From Cyanobacteriota bacterium (GTDB lineage Bacteria; Cyanobacteriota; Cyanobacteriia; Phormidesmidales; Phormidesmidaceae): DNA of 34,253 nt. Of the stretch, positions 1 through 8,927 are shown piece by piece (position 1 is the first letter of the stretch; every line of letters starts with the position of its first letter). Position numbers and translations under genes: made by a program. Location: NCBI GenBank assembly GCA_027483425.1, contig JAIXUR010000626.1, forward strand, positions 1 through 34,253, in the 5' to 3' direction. Below the pieces are notes generated by a model. The model was not told the DNA's origin, made no database searches, and saw only the letters and a list, made by a program, of their open reading frames with translations.

Positions 1-71
1 CCGCCAAGAGACAGTCAAAACGCTGAATTTTGAGGCCATTAGCCTAGAACCTAGGTATAATCTGAGACGCT

Positions 72-94
72 CTTTGGCTTTTCAAACAACCTCT
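72..94. repeat. 23-bp dispersed repeat copy (CTTTGGCTTTTCAAACAACCTCT), exact reverse complement of 24732-24754
   Basis: Exact 23/23 reverse-complement match read directly between the two loci; possibly an insertion-sequence terminus remnant. Confidence 0.85.
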
Positions 95-450
95 TACCTG
101 AGGCTGGATCTATTCTTTCCCTTGTTTTAAGGTACTACCACCTATATTTCTTCTGTTACAGCGCTAGGCCCGAGCTCAAGGCCATAACCGAATAAACGTG
201 CTTATCACATCAGTAGCATTGTTACTTATCTATATATCTAATGGGCTTAGGAGAAGATTTCTGCACAATTGGCCCTTTAGCCTCATCTAATTCACTTGTT
301 GACTTTGCCCATCCTAAGTCAGCGGCATCTGACAGTAGCAGAATTCAAAGCTGGGTTCATAAAAGCTGAACACCTATGTAAAGCTGGTCTAGTCCAAGTT
401 TTTTTTATTGCTATTAGCTCCTTTGACCTGATATCGGCCAAGGATCGGAA

Positions 451-465
451 TGAGAACGATTCTCA
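451..465. promoter_or_regulatory. Candidate Fur-family operator palindrome TGAGAA-CGA-TTCTCA
   Basis: Perfect 6-3-6 inverted repeat in context GGAATGAGAACGATTCTCAGCC, resembling Fur-box variants such as AATGAGAATGATTCTCATT. Confidence 0.35.
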
Positions 466-843
466 GCCCTGGAATGACTCCATTGGGGAAAATCGTCATT
501 ATCTTGCCTTAAAGTTCTAGGGCTGGCCATCTCCTATCACAAAGGGTTCCCACTCCGGACGCTGAACTAAGCCCAGAGGGAGCTGGTCATCAAAATCCCA
601 GATGGGCAAGCAACTGCAACACTCTTGGGCGGAGTGTGCTGACGGGGATAATTAGTACATGTGTTTTAAATTAGAGATTTTCGTCTGCTGGCTAAGGGCT
701 CAGACGATGCCCCTGATCCTTTACACTAAGAACTGCAAGGAAGTCTTCGGTGCTGGTGATGATAGCCCTGGAGGTTATCTTCTTAAGGTACCCTCAGGCG
801 GCGTTAACCGACCCAGGGCGCAATACTTTTTAGTGATTTGCCC

Positions 844-2556
844 ATGAGTTCTCCCCCTCGCGACGTTCAAATCTATGCCATGGCGGCGGGTACTACGGTG
901 CTGCGCTGTCGCAGTTGGAACCGCCTGCGGTTTGAGATCGAGTACGGGCTCGAGCGGGGTACGACCGCCAATAGCTATCTGATCCAGGGCGATCGCACCG
1001 CCCTGATTGACCCTCCGGGCGAGTCGTTCAATGAAATCTTTTTGGCGGCCCTAGAGCGCCATATCGATCTATACCAGCTCAACTACATTATCTTGGGGCA
1101 CATCAACCCTAACCGAGCAGAAACCTTGAAGATTCTGCTCAAGCGACTGCCGGAGGTTACGGTCGTGTGCTCTAACCCGGCGGCCCTGGCTCTGAAGGAT
1201 CTGTTGCCCGATGCCTCACCGCGGCTACGGGCGATTCGCAGTGGCGAAGATCAACTCGATCTGGGCCAGGGCCACCATCTGAAATTTGAGCTGATTCCGA
1301 CCCCTCGCTATCCAGGGGGGCTGGCCACCTTTGACCCCTATACCGGGGTGCTGTACTCCGACAAGTTTTTTGGTGCCCACCGCTGCGACGATGCTGTGTT
1401 CGACCTCAGCTGGACGGATCTCCTAGAAGATCGCCGCTACTATTTTGACTGTTTGTTTGCCGCGAGTAGTCGACAGGTGCAGGTGGCCCTGGGGAAAATG
1501 GCTACCCTGCCCCTGCAAACCTTGGCACCGGGCCATGGGCCGGTGGCGCGCTACAGCCCGCGCGAGCTGTTTCAAAGCTACCGCGACTGGAGCCAAGCCC
1601 AAACCACCCAGGAACTCTCGGTGGCGCTGATCTACGCATCTGCCTACGGCAATACGGCGACCATTGCCCAGGCGCTGGCTCGGGGCATTACCAAGTCGGG
1701 AGTGGCGGTGGAGGCCATTAATGCCGAGCAGGCCAGTCCCGATGAGATTAAGACAGCGGTGGAAAACTCAGCTGGTTTTTTGCTCGGGTCGCCTACCCTA
1801 GGTGGTCATGCGCCTACCCCGATCCAAACAGCCCTGGGCATTGTGCTGTCGACGGCGTCTAAGACTCAGCCCGCTGGGGTATTTGGATCCTTTGGCTGGA
1901 GTGGCGAGGCGATTGATTTGCTGGAGAGTAAACTCAAAGACGGCGGTTATTCCCTAGCCTTTGAGTCGATCCGGATTAAATTTACCCCTACCGACGTCAC
2001 CCTCAAGTACTGCGAAGAAGTGGGCACCGACTTTGCCCAGTCGCTCAAGAAAGCGAAACGGGCCAAGCAGCCTCGGACCCCGGCCTCAGCGGTGGATCAA
2101 GCCGTGGGTCGGATTGTGGGGTCGTTGTGCATTGTCACGGCCCGCCAGGGGGATGTCTCGAGCGCTATGCTGGCCTCCTGGGTGTCTCAGGCGTCCTTTG
2201 CACCGCCGGGTTTCACGGTGGCAGTGGCTAAGGACCGGGCGATTGAGTCACTGATGTATCCAGGCAGTTCCTTTGTGTTGAATATTTTGGCGGAGGGGCG
2301 TCACCTGGGGCCCATGAAGCATTTTCTCAAGCCCTTTTCCCCGGGAGAGGATCGCTTTGAGGGGGTACCAATTACCCTGGCTGAAAGCGGTGTACCTATT
2401 TTGACCGAAGCGATCGCCTACTTGGACTGTACCGTTGCCCAACGCATGGAATGCGGCGATCACTGGCTGGTGTACGCCACCGTTCAGGCCGGACGGGTGC
2501 TAGACGGCGACGGTAAAACGGCGATTCACCACCGGAGAACCGGCACCCACTACTAA
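844..2556 (+). CDS. flv1: Flavodiiron protein, Flv1-type (beta-lactamase-like, flavodoxin and C-terminal flavin reductase domains)
   Basis: Motifs GTTANSYLIQGDRTALIDPPGESF, SVALIYASAYGNTATIAQALARGI (flavodoxin) and the C-terminal flavin reductase region; the non-canonical metal-ligand motif GHINPNR fits Flv1/Flv2 rather than Flv3/Flv4. The ORF track starts at TTG 838; ATG 844 is likelier. Confidence 0.85.
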   Translation: MSSPPRDVQIYAMAAGTTVLRCRSWNRLRFEIEYGLERGTTANSYLIQGDRTALIDPPGESFNEIFLAALERHIDLYQLNYIILGHINPNRAETLKILLKRLPEVTVVCSNPAALALKDLLPDASPRLRAIRSGEDQLDLGQGHHLKFELIPTPRYPGGLATFDPYTGVLYSDKFFGAHRCDDAVFDLSWTDLLEDRRYYFDCLFAASSRQVQVALGKMATLPLQTLAPGHGPVARYSPRELFQSYRDWSQAQTTQELSVALIYASAYGNTATIAQALARGITKSGVAVEAINAEQASPDEIKTAVENSAGFLLGSPTLGGHAPTPIQTALGIVLSTASKTQPAGVFGSFGWSGEAIDLLESKLKDGGYSLAFESIRIKFTPTDVTLKYCEEVGTDFAQSLKKAKRAKQPRTPASAVDQAVGRIVGSLCIVTARQGDVSSAMLASWVSQASFAPPGFTVAVAKDRAIESLMYPGSSFVLNILAEGRHLGPMKHFLKPFSPGEDRFEGVPITLAESGVPILTEAIAYLDCTVAQRMECGDHWLVYATVQAGRVLDGDGKTAIHHRRTGTHY

Positions 2557-2607
2557 GCGCTTTGGTGAGGCGCTTTGGGTAAGCGCTTCGGTGAGAGCGC
2601 CTGGGGC
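2555..2607. repeat. Imperfect tandem duplication, about 26 nt x2 (AAGCGCTTTGGTGAGGCGCTTTGGGT / AAGCGCTTCGGTGAGAGCGCCTGGGGC)
   Basis: Read directly; the first unit begins inside the flv1 stop codon. Confidence 0.7.
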
Positions 2608-2936
2608 GACTGGGATTGATCGGGCGGTGAGTAGGCTGGAACGTCGATGGTTTTGTCGTGGCTGCGGCCTTGCCACTATTAAGCTGCGTAAACGACTGGC
2701 CCTGAATTGGTTACGCCATAACCGAATGTGCTACCAGTAGGGATACGGGTTAGGGGGCTAAGGGGCTTAACTGGAGCACTTTTCAGCCTGCTATAGGGCC
2801 AGCGGTCTAGAACGCCCTGAGGGAGTTGCCGTTGGTTACAGAATGATACGGCCCTGTAGGCAGCACCGCCCGGCGGGAATTTAGCCTCTGGCGCCGACGA
2901 TGACGGCTTAGCAATCGCCTTTAAAGATCAAGGTTT

Positions 2937-4373
2937 ATGCCTGTTGTTTCTTACTGTTCCTATCGCAGCCAGGATTTGTCATCAGCCTATGCGTTTATCG
3001 ATCGCTGGCTAGGTCATGCAAAGGCGAGTCATCAACCCCAGTTGGTTAGTTTGAGCTTTGACATTGCTCCGGTAGATCCGTTGGCGGTGTTGGCCCGGTT
3101 GGCCGATCGTCGCGATCGCCACCTGTATATGGAAAACTCCAGGGCCGGGGAATCGGTGGTGGGCTTTGGGACGACCCTGTTTTATCAAACCGATGGGGCA
3201 CGTCGGTTTGCCCATGTGCGGCGGTTTATTGATCAGTGGCGCAGTAAAACCCGTCGGTACAGCGAGGCCGGGGGAACGGCGGCCCTAGGCGGGGCCGACT
3301 GGGCCCGCTTTTTTTGCGCGTTCACCTTTTTTCCGGAGGGCGCGGGGGGAGATGGGGCCTTTCGGGCCGCGACGGTCATCCTGCCCCAGTGGCAGCTGGT
3401 GCAGTACGATACCCGAGGGGTGTTGACCCTCAACCATCTGGTGACGGCCACCACCAATGTGGGCGCCCTGGTCGACTCCCTCGCCGAACAGCTACAGGCG
3501 GTAGAGCGCCTAGGGCAGCAGCCCTGGGGAGAACCACTGGGTCGCTTAGCCCCACCGGCCCAGCCAGCCCCAGAGGCCGGTCAGCGGTTTAAGGCAGCGG
3601 TTAGCCGGGCCCTGGGACATATGACGCGGCATTCGGTGCAAAAAATCGTGCTGGCCCATGCCCTTGACTGGGTCAGTACCGAACCCTTTCAGCCCCTGGC
3701 TTCCCTGGGGCGGCTACGACAGCGCTACCCCGACTGCCACGTCTTTTCCCTCAGCCATGGGGACAATAAAACCTTCATGGGGGCCAGTCCAGAGCGACTG
3801 CTGAGGCTAGCCCAGGGGAGGTTGGTGACCGATGCCCTGGCGGGATCTGCACCACGGGGAGCTACCCCCCAAGAGGATGACCGCCTGACTCAGGGACTGC
3901 TGCACAACCCTAAGGAACGGGGGGAGCACTGTTTGGTGGTGGAATTCTTGGCTCGACAGCTCCAGGAGGTGGGGCTGCGCCCTCAGTACCAGCAACCGCC
4001 TGGGATCCTTCGCCTTTCTAATATTCAACATTTGCATACGCCCATGTGGGCCACCGTGCCTCGGCAAATTCATCCGCTGCACATTGTAGAAGCCCTGCAC
4101 CCCACCCCCGCCGTGGCCGGAGTGCCGACCCGGGAGGCCTGTGACCAAATTCTGCGCTTTGAAGATTTTGACCGGGGTCTTTACGCGGCCCCGCTCGGGT
4201 GGGTGGGGGCCAACGGCGATAGCGAGTTTATTGTGGGCATTCGTTCGGCTCTGATTGCCGATACTAGGGCTCGCCTGTACGCCGGGGCCGGGATTGTGGC
4301 CGGGTCTGACCCCGATCGCGAGTGGGCCGAAATTAAGCTCAAGTTTCGCGCCTTAGGGGAGTCGCTGGTGTAG
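2937..4373 (+). CDS. menF: Isochorismate synthase
   Basis: Chorismate-binding enzyme motifs FMGASPERLLRL and DALAGSAPRGATPQEDDRL, C-terminal YAGAGIVAGSDPDREWAEIKLK; adjacent to menD. Confidence 0.93.
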   Translation: MPVVSYCSYRSQDLSSAYAFIDRWLGHAKASHQPQLVSLSFDIAPVDPLAVLARLADRRDRHLYMENSRAGESVVGFGTTLFYQTDGARRFAHVRRFIDQWRSKTRRYSEAGGTAALGGADWARFFCAFTFFPEGAGGDGAFRAATVILPQWQLVQYDTRGVLTLNHLVTATTNVGALVDSLAEQLQAVERLGQQPWGEPLGRLAPPAQPAPEAGQRFKAAVSRALGHMTRHSVQKIVLAHALDWVSTEPFQPLASLGRLRQRYPDCHVFSLSHGDNKTFMGASPERLLRLAQGRLVTDALAGSAPRGATPQEDDRLTQGLLHNPKERGEHCLVVEFLARQLQEVGLRPQYQQPPGILRLSNIQHLHTPMWATVPRQIHPLHIVEALHPTPAVAGVPTREACDQILRFEDFDRGLYAAPLGWVGANGDSEFIVGIRSALIADTRARLYAGAGIVAGSDPDREWAEIKLKFRALGESLV

Positions 4374-4384
4374 ACTACCTGCCC

Positions 4385-6163
4385 ATGAGCTTTGATTTTT
4401 CTAATACCAATACCCTCTGGGCCTCGGTGCTGGCGGCAACCCTGGCCCGGCTAGGGCTCAAGACAGCGGTCATTTCGCCCGGTTCCCGATCTACTCCGTT
4501 GACGGTAGCCCTGGCCAGTCACCCCAACCTTGAAGCCATTCCGGTGCTAGACGAACGCTCGGCGGCCTTCTTTGCCCTGGGGCTGGCCCGCCGTACCGGT
4601 CTTCCGGTGGCCCTCGTCTGCACCTCGGGCACGGCCGGGGCCAACTACTACCCAGCCCTGATCGAGGCCCGTGAAAGCCGGATACCCCTGCTGGTGCTCA
4701 CCGCCGATCGCCCCCCGGAACTGCGGGACTGTGGCTCGGGCCAAACCATTGACCAGCAAAAGCTGTTTGGGGCTTTTCCCGTCTGGTACGCCGAGCTGGC
4801 GGTGCCGGTGGCCGATGGCGATCTGCTGCGCTACCTGCGGCAAACCCTGGTGCAGGCGTGGCAGCGATCGCTCTACCCGGTGGCCGGGCCGGTGCATTTA
4901 AACTGCCCCTTTCGCGACCCCCTGGCCCCCGTGGCGGATGGCTCGGTGGAGCACTTGAAGGCCACCCTGGACGATCGCTTCTTGGCCGCTGTGATGCCCA
5001 CCACCGAGGTTCTGAGGGGGGCTGGCACCGCCGCCGCTCTGCCGCTACTGGAGAATTGGCGACCGGGCGATCGCGGTTTAATCATCGCTGGCCCGGCCCA
5101 GCCCCTCGATCCGATCGCCTACTGCAAGGCAGTGGCCGCCCTGGCCGAGCATCTCGGCTGGCCCGTGTTAGCGGAAGGGCTCTCTCCCCTGCGCAACGCC
5201 GCTGCCCTCAATCCGTATTTGGTCAGCACCTACGACCTAGTTCTGGGCCAGCCTGCCTGGGCGGTGGATCTGGCCCCCACCCAGGTGATTCAGCTCGGCC
5301 CCCTGCCGACTAGCAAGACGCTACGCCAGTGGCTGCAAGCCACCCAACCCCGCCGTTGGGTACTCGATCCCGCTGGGGCTAACCTCGACCCCCTCCATGG
5401 CCCGGCCATCCCCACCCCCGTCGCCCTAGATTCCCTGGTGCTGTCTATACCGCCGTCCCAGCCCCATTGCCCCAGGTCTCCCTACCTGGAGCAATGGTTG
5501 GCCCTAGAACAGACCCTGCGTCACCATCTGAATGCCGCTCTGGACGCCCTGGCAGAACCCTTTGAGGGCAAAGTGCCCTGGTTGCTGGCCCGTTGTCTGC
5601 CCCTGGGCACGTCCCTCGTGATTGCCAACAGTATGGCCATCCGGGATGTGGAGTGGTTTTGGTCGCCGGGCGATCGCGGCATTCGTCCCTACTGCAACCG
5701 AGGGGCCAACGGCATCGACGGTACCCTCTCCACTGCCCTCGGCGTAGCCCACGGTGGCCCCCCCACGGTGCTGCTAACGGGGGATCTGGCCCTTCTCCAC
5801 GACACCAACGGCTGGTTGAGCGTACCCCGGCTGCGCGGCCACCTGACCGTGGTGGTGGTCAACAACCACGGCGGGGGAATTTTCGAGCGCTTGCCCATTG
5901 CCACGACGCCATCCCTGGGTCCAGACCTGTTTGAAACTTTTTTTGCCACGCCCCAAACCATCGATCTCAATCATCTCTGTGCCGCCTACGGCGTTAGCTA
6001 TGAGCGAGTTGACACCTGGGCCCAGATGGAGGCCAGCCTGGGTAGGCTACCTGCCCAAGGCGTGCGGCTGCTGGAGGTGCGGTGCGATCGCAAACAGTCC
6101 CATGCCCGTCGCCAACAGCTCCTGACCGCCCCATTTATTCACCCACCACCCACCCATCCCTAA
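4385..6163 (+). CDS. menD: 2-succinyl-5-enolpyruvyl-6-hydroxy-3-cyclohexene-1-carboxylate synthase
   Basis: ThDP-enzyme N-terminus TAVISPGSRSTPLTVALASH, DERSAAFFALGLAR, LTADRPPELRDCGSGQTIDQ, NRGANGIDGTLSTALG, NNHGGGIFERLP. Confidence 0.96.
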   Translation: MSFDFSNTNTLWASVLAATLARLGLKTAVISPGSRSTPLTVALASHPNLEAIPVLDERSAAFFALGLARRTGLPVALVCTSGTAGANYYPALIEARESRIPLLVLTADRPPELRDCGSGQTIDQQKLFGAFPVWYAELAVPVADGDLLRYLRQTLVQAWQRSLYPVAGPVHLNCPFRDPLAPVADGSVEHLKATLDDRFLAAVMPTTEVLRGAGTAAALPLLENWRPGDRGLIIAGPAQPLDPIAYCKAVAALAEHLGWPVLAEGLSPLRNAAALNPYLVSTYDLVLGQPAWAVDLAPTQVIQLGPLPTSKTLRQWLQATQPRRWVLDPAGANLDPLHGPAIPTPVALDSLVLSIPPSQPHCPRSPYLEQWLALEQTLRHHLNAALDALAEPFEGKVPWLLARCLPLGTSLVIANSMAIRDVEWFWSPGDRGIRPYCNRGANGIDGTLSTALGVAHGGPPTVLLTGDLALLHDTNGWLSVPRLRGHLTVVVVNNHGGGIFERLPIATTPSLGPDLFETFFATPQTIDLNHLCAAYGVSYERVDTWAQMEASLGRLPAQGVRLLEVRCDRKQSHARRQQLLTAPFIHPPPTHP

Positions 6164-7251
6164 GCCTGGGGCAGCCAAAACGTAAACTCCGTCCCCTGCC
6201 CTACCTGGCTTTTGACCTCAATGGTGCCCCCCTGCACCTCCACCAAGCGGCGGCAGATGGTCAACCCCAGGCCAGTGCCACCAGAGCTGCGGTTGCGGGA
6301 GCGATCGGCCCGCCAGAAGCGCTCAAACACGTAGGGTACATCCTCCTCAACGATACCAATGCCGGTGTCAGCCACGCTCACGTACACCCGTCCCGGCTGG
6401 GCCCAGGCGTTGACCGTAACCGATCCTTTTTCGGTGTAGCGCAGCGCATTGCTCAGCAGGTTGATGACAATTTGCTCAATGCGACTGGGGTCGGCGTAGA
6501 CCGAGGGCAGATCTGGCGGACACTGCAGGGTAATGACCACCCCCTCCTGGCTGACAAATTGGTCGGCAAAGGGCCGTACCAAGCCGCTCAGGAGGGGGCA
6601 CAGGGCGATCGCTTGGGCTTGGATGGGGAGGTAGCCTGCCTCTAGCTTAGACAGCTCTTGTAGGTCATTGACCAGGCGCTGAAGGCGGGTCGTTTCTCCC
6701 GCCAGCCGCTGGTATAGCTCGGGCTCGGGGGAGACAGTACCATCGGCCAACCCCTCCAAGTAGCCGTAGATAATGGTCAGGGGTGTGCGCAACTCGTGGG
6801 TGAGGTCGCCAATCAACTCGCGGCGGTGCTCTTCGACCCCTTCCAGGTCTGCCGCCATGCGGTTAAAGCTGCTGGCCAACCGCTGAATTTCTAAAATTTC
6901 TGAGGGCGGCACCCGTTCATCCATGTGGCCCGCCGCAAAGGAGCGGGTCACTTCGGCCATTTGATCCAGGGGCCGAATAATGCGCCGTGACACCCAGTAG
7001 CTCAGTCCTCCGGCGGTGCCGCCACCCACCAGAATGGCCCACAGCATGCCCCGACTCCAGGCAGCCTCAAACCCCTTCACCAACTGGGTACGCCGCTCCA
7101 CATTCAGCACGCCATTCTCGTAGCGCTCAATGTAGACAACAAAGAGGCGCGGGCTATACAGGCGGCCAATGATCACCAGGGTGAGAATGCCCACCCCCAT
7201 CACCGCTAGGTGCGAGAGAAACAGTCGACTACGCAGGCTAATTTTGGCCAT
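6160..7251 (-). CDS. HAMP-domain sensor histidine kinase
   Basis: Two N-terminal TM segments, HAMP (RRIIRPLDQMAEVTRSFAAGHMDERV), H-box HELRTPLTIIYGYLEG, N-box NLLSNALRYTEKG, G-boxes DTGIGI and GGTGLGLTICRRLVE. Confidence 0.95.
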   Translation of the reverse strand: MAKISLRSRLFLSHLAVMGVGILTLVIIGRLYSPRLFVVYIERYENGVLNVERRTQLVKGFEAAWSRGMLWAILVGGGTAGGLSYWVSRRIIRPLDQMAEVTRSFAAGHMDERVPPSEILEIQRLASSFNRMAADLEGVEEHRRELIGDLTHELRTPLTIIYGYLEGLADGTVSPEPELYQRLAGETTRLQRLVNDLQELSKLEAGYLPIQAQAIALCPLLSGLVRPFADQFVSQEGVVITLQCPPDLPSVYADPSRIEQIVINLLSNALRYTEKGSVTVNAWAQPGRVYVSVADTGIGIVEEDVPYVFERFWRADRSRNRSSGGTGLGLTICRRLVEVQGGTIEVKSQVGQGTEFTFWLPQA

Positions 7252-7363
7252 GGCATGGGGAGAATTAGAGCTTGGCCAGATCGGGGGCGGCAGGAGTCCA
7301 GCGGGGCCAACTGGGCTAGGCGTCCACTCACACAGCGGTGACAGGCCGTGGATGATGGACGTT

Positions 7364-7591
7364 CTAGATGGGAGTGTTCTGCAGGTCGGGTTGTTCTTCG
7401 GGCAAAATAGCCCCCTCTACGGGGCAGACCTGCAGGCAAATACCACAGTCAATACAGGTTGAAAAGTCAATCCAGTACCAGTCGGTGCCTTTGGCATTTT
7501 TGGCCGGCCCTTCATGGATGCAGGCTACCGGACAGGCATCGACGCAGTCAGCTACGCCTTCACAAACATTGGTCACAATAGTGTGGGCCAC
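7364..7591 (-). CDS. Ferredoxin, 4Fe-4S bacterial type (75 aa)
   Basis: Cys motifs CVDACPVACIHEGP and CIDCGICLQVCPVEGAI; GTG start preceded by GGAGAGA. Confidence 0.93.
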   Translation of the reverse strand: MAHTIVTNVCEGVADCVDACPVACIHEGPAKNAKGTDWYWIDFSTCIDCGICLQVCPVEGAILPEEQPDLQNTPI

Positions 7592-7691
7592 AATCTCTCC
7601 TCACGGGCATAGAACGCTGAACTGGCCCTGGCCCAAACGCTGACTCCATGGGAGCCTTTGGCCAGAACCGGGGCATTAACCATCCCCCACG

Positions 7692-8927
7692 TTAGTTGAG
7701 AGCTTCAATATCTGGCAACCCATCGGGACCAATCCAGGCGATGCGGCTAATGCGCCGCTGGCGCGCCAGGGCGCGGGTCGCCGCTGGGGGTTCTCCGACC
7801 GACAGGTGAACTTCGGCTCGCACCAGGCTGGGGGAGGTGCGGAGGGTGTGGGCGTAGGTAAAGGCTGCGGCCGTTGCCTGGGGCACGGTGGGCACCACGA
7901 GCCAGTCGCTGGGGGGCGTATCCTGGGGCAGGTAACCCGTGGGCAGCAGCGTCTGGTGCAGGGTTTCCATATTTAGAACAAAGCCAATGCCCGGAAAGCC
8001 TTGCCCCTGGCCTTGAAAGACCCCCAGCAGGTGGTCGTAGCGGCCTCCCTGACCCAGTACCTGGCACCCTTGGTCGGGGCCTGTGACCACCTCAAACACC
8101 AAACCCGTGTAGTAGTCAAAGGGGCGAATGAGGCTCAGATCTAGGGTGAGGGCCGGGCCGGGGCGATCGCCATCTTCCCGGGTCACCTCCCGCAGCAGGG
8201 CCACCAACGATTTCAGTCCTGCTACCGTTTCCGCTGTATCCAGGTCGAGCTCAAGGTGGCCTAAGGCCTGGAGCACATCTTCAGGATGGCCCCGCAGGTC
8301 AAGCAGGTACAGGGCATGCTGGTGCAACTCCGGCGGCAGACCCATCCCCTCTAGGGCCACTCGATCCAAGCTAGCGAGGGCTTGGCGCACCGCCTGACGT
8401 TGGTCGGGCGCAAAGGGCTCTAGCAAAGCCTGGGTCAGTTGGGCGTTGCCCAAAATCAAACACCAGGTGTCGAGATGGAGGCTCTTGAGACAGTCCATCA
8501 GCAACAGCAAAATCTCGGCATCGGCAACCGTGGCCCCCGCCCCTAGCAATTCAACCCCCGCCTGGTAAAACTCCTGCTGGCTACCGTGGCTCCCCTGGGC
8601 CGCCTGGCGAAAGACGTTGGCGTTGTAGTACAGGCGCTGGGGATAGGTGACGCGGGCCAGGCGGGTGACAGCGGTGCGGGCAATGGAAGCGGTCAGCTCG
8701 GGGCGTAGCCCCAGCCGTTTGCCAGCTGCAGGCTGGAGCTCAATCACGGCCTCCTGGTCAATGGCTCCACCGGCCATCAGGGTATCCATCCGTTCTACCG
8801 TGGAGGTAATGATGCGGTGGTAACCCCAGCGCTGAAAAACTTGCTCTAGGCGATCTTCAATCCAGTGCTTTTGGGCGACATCTAAGGGCAGCAGATCGCG
8901 GGCACCGGCCGGGGGGGGATAGATCAT
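7692..8927 (-). CDS. hisZ: ATP phosphoribosyltransferase regulatory subunit (HisRS-like)
   Basis: N-terminus PPPAGARDLLPLDVAQK, class II aaRS-like LRPELTASIARTA, DYYTGLVFEV, GGRYDHLL; lacks the C-terminal anticodon-binding domain. Confidence 0.9.
   Translation of the reverse strand: MIYPPPAGARDLLPLDVAQKHWIEDRLEQVFQRWGYHRIITSTVERMDTLMAGGAIDQEAVIELQPAAGKRLGLRPELTASIARTAVTRLARVTYPQRLYYNANVFRQAAQGSHGSQQEFYQAGVELLGAGATVADAEILLLLMDCLKSLHLDTWCLILGNAQLTQALLEPFAPDQRQAVRQALASLDRVALEGMGLPPELHQHALYLLDLRGHPEDVLQALGHLELDLDTAETVAGLKSLVALLREVTREDGDRPGPALTLDLSLIRPFDYYTGLVFEVVTGPDQGCQVLGQGGRYDHLLGVFQGQGQGFPGIGFVLNMETLHQTLLPTGYLPQDTPPSDWLVVPTVPQATAAAFTYAHTLRTSPSLVRAEVHLSVGEPPAATRALARQRRISRIAWIGPDGLPDIEALN

Noticed and set aside
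296-847. Two short ORFs (296-520 and 659-847) upstream of flv1
   Set aside because: Weak starts, no motif and overlap with regulatory-looking sequence; insufficient to call genes.
4547-5974. Multiple short ORFs in alternative frames within menD
   Set aside because: All lie inside the well-supported menD frame and are low-complexity Pro/Arg/Gly shadow ORFs.
6082-6645. 187-aa plus-strand ORF across the menD end and opposite the histidine kinase
   Set aside because: Antisense to the kinase catalytic domain, with no recognisable motif.
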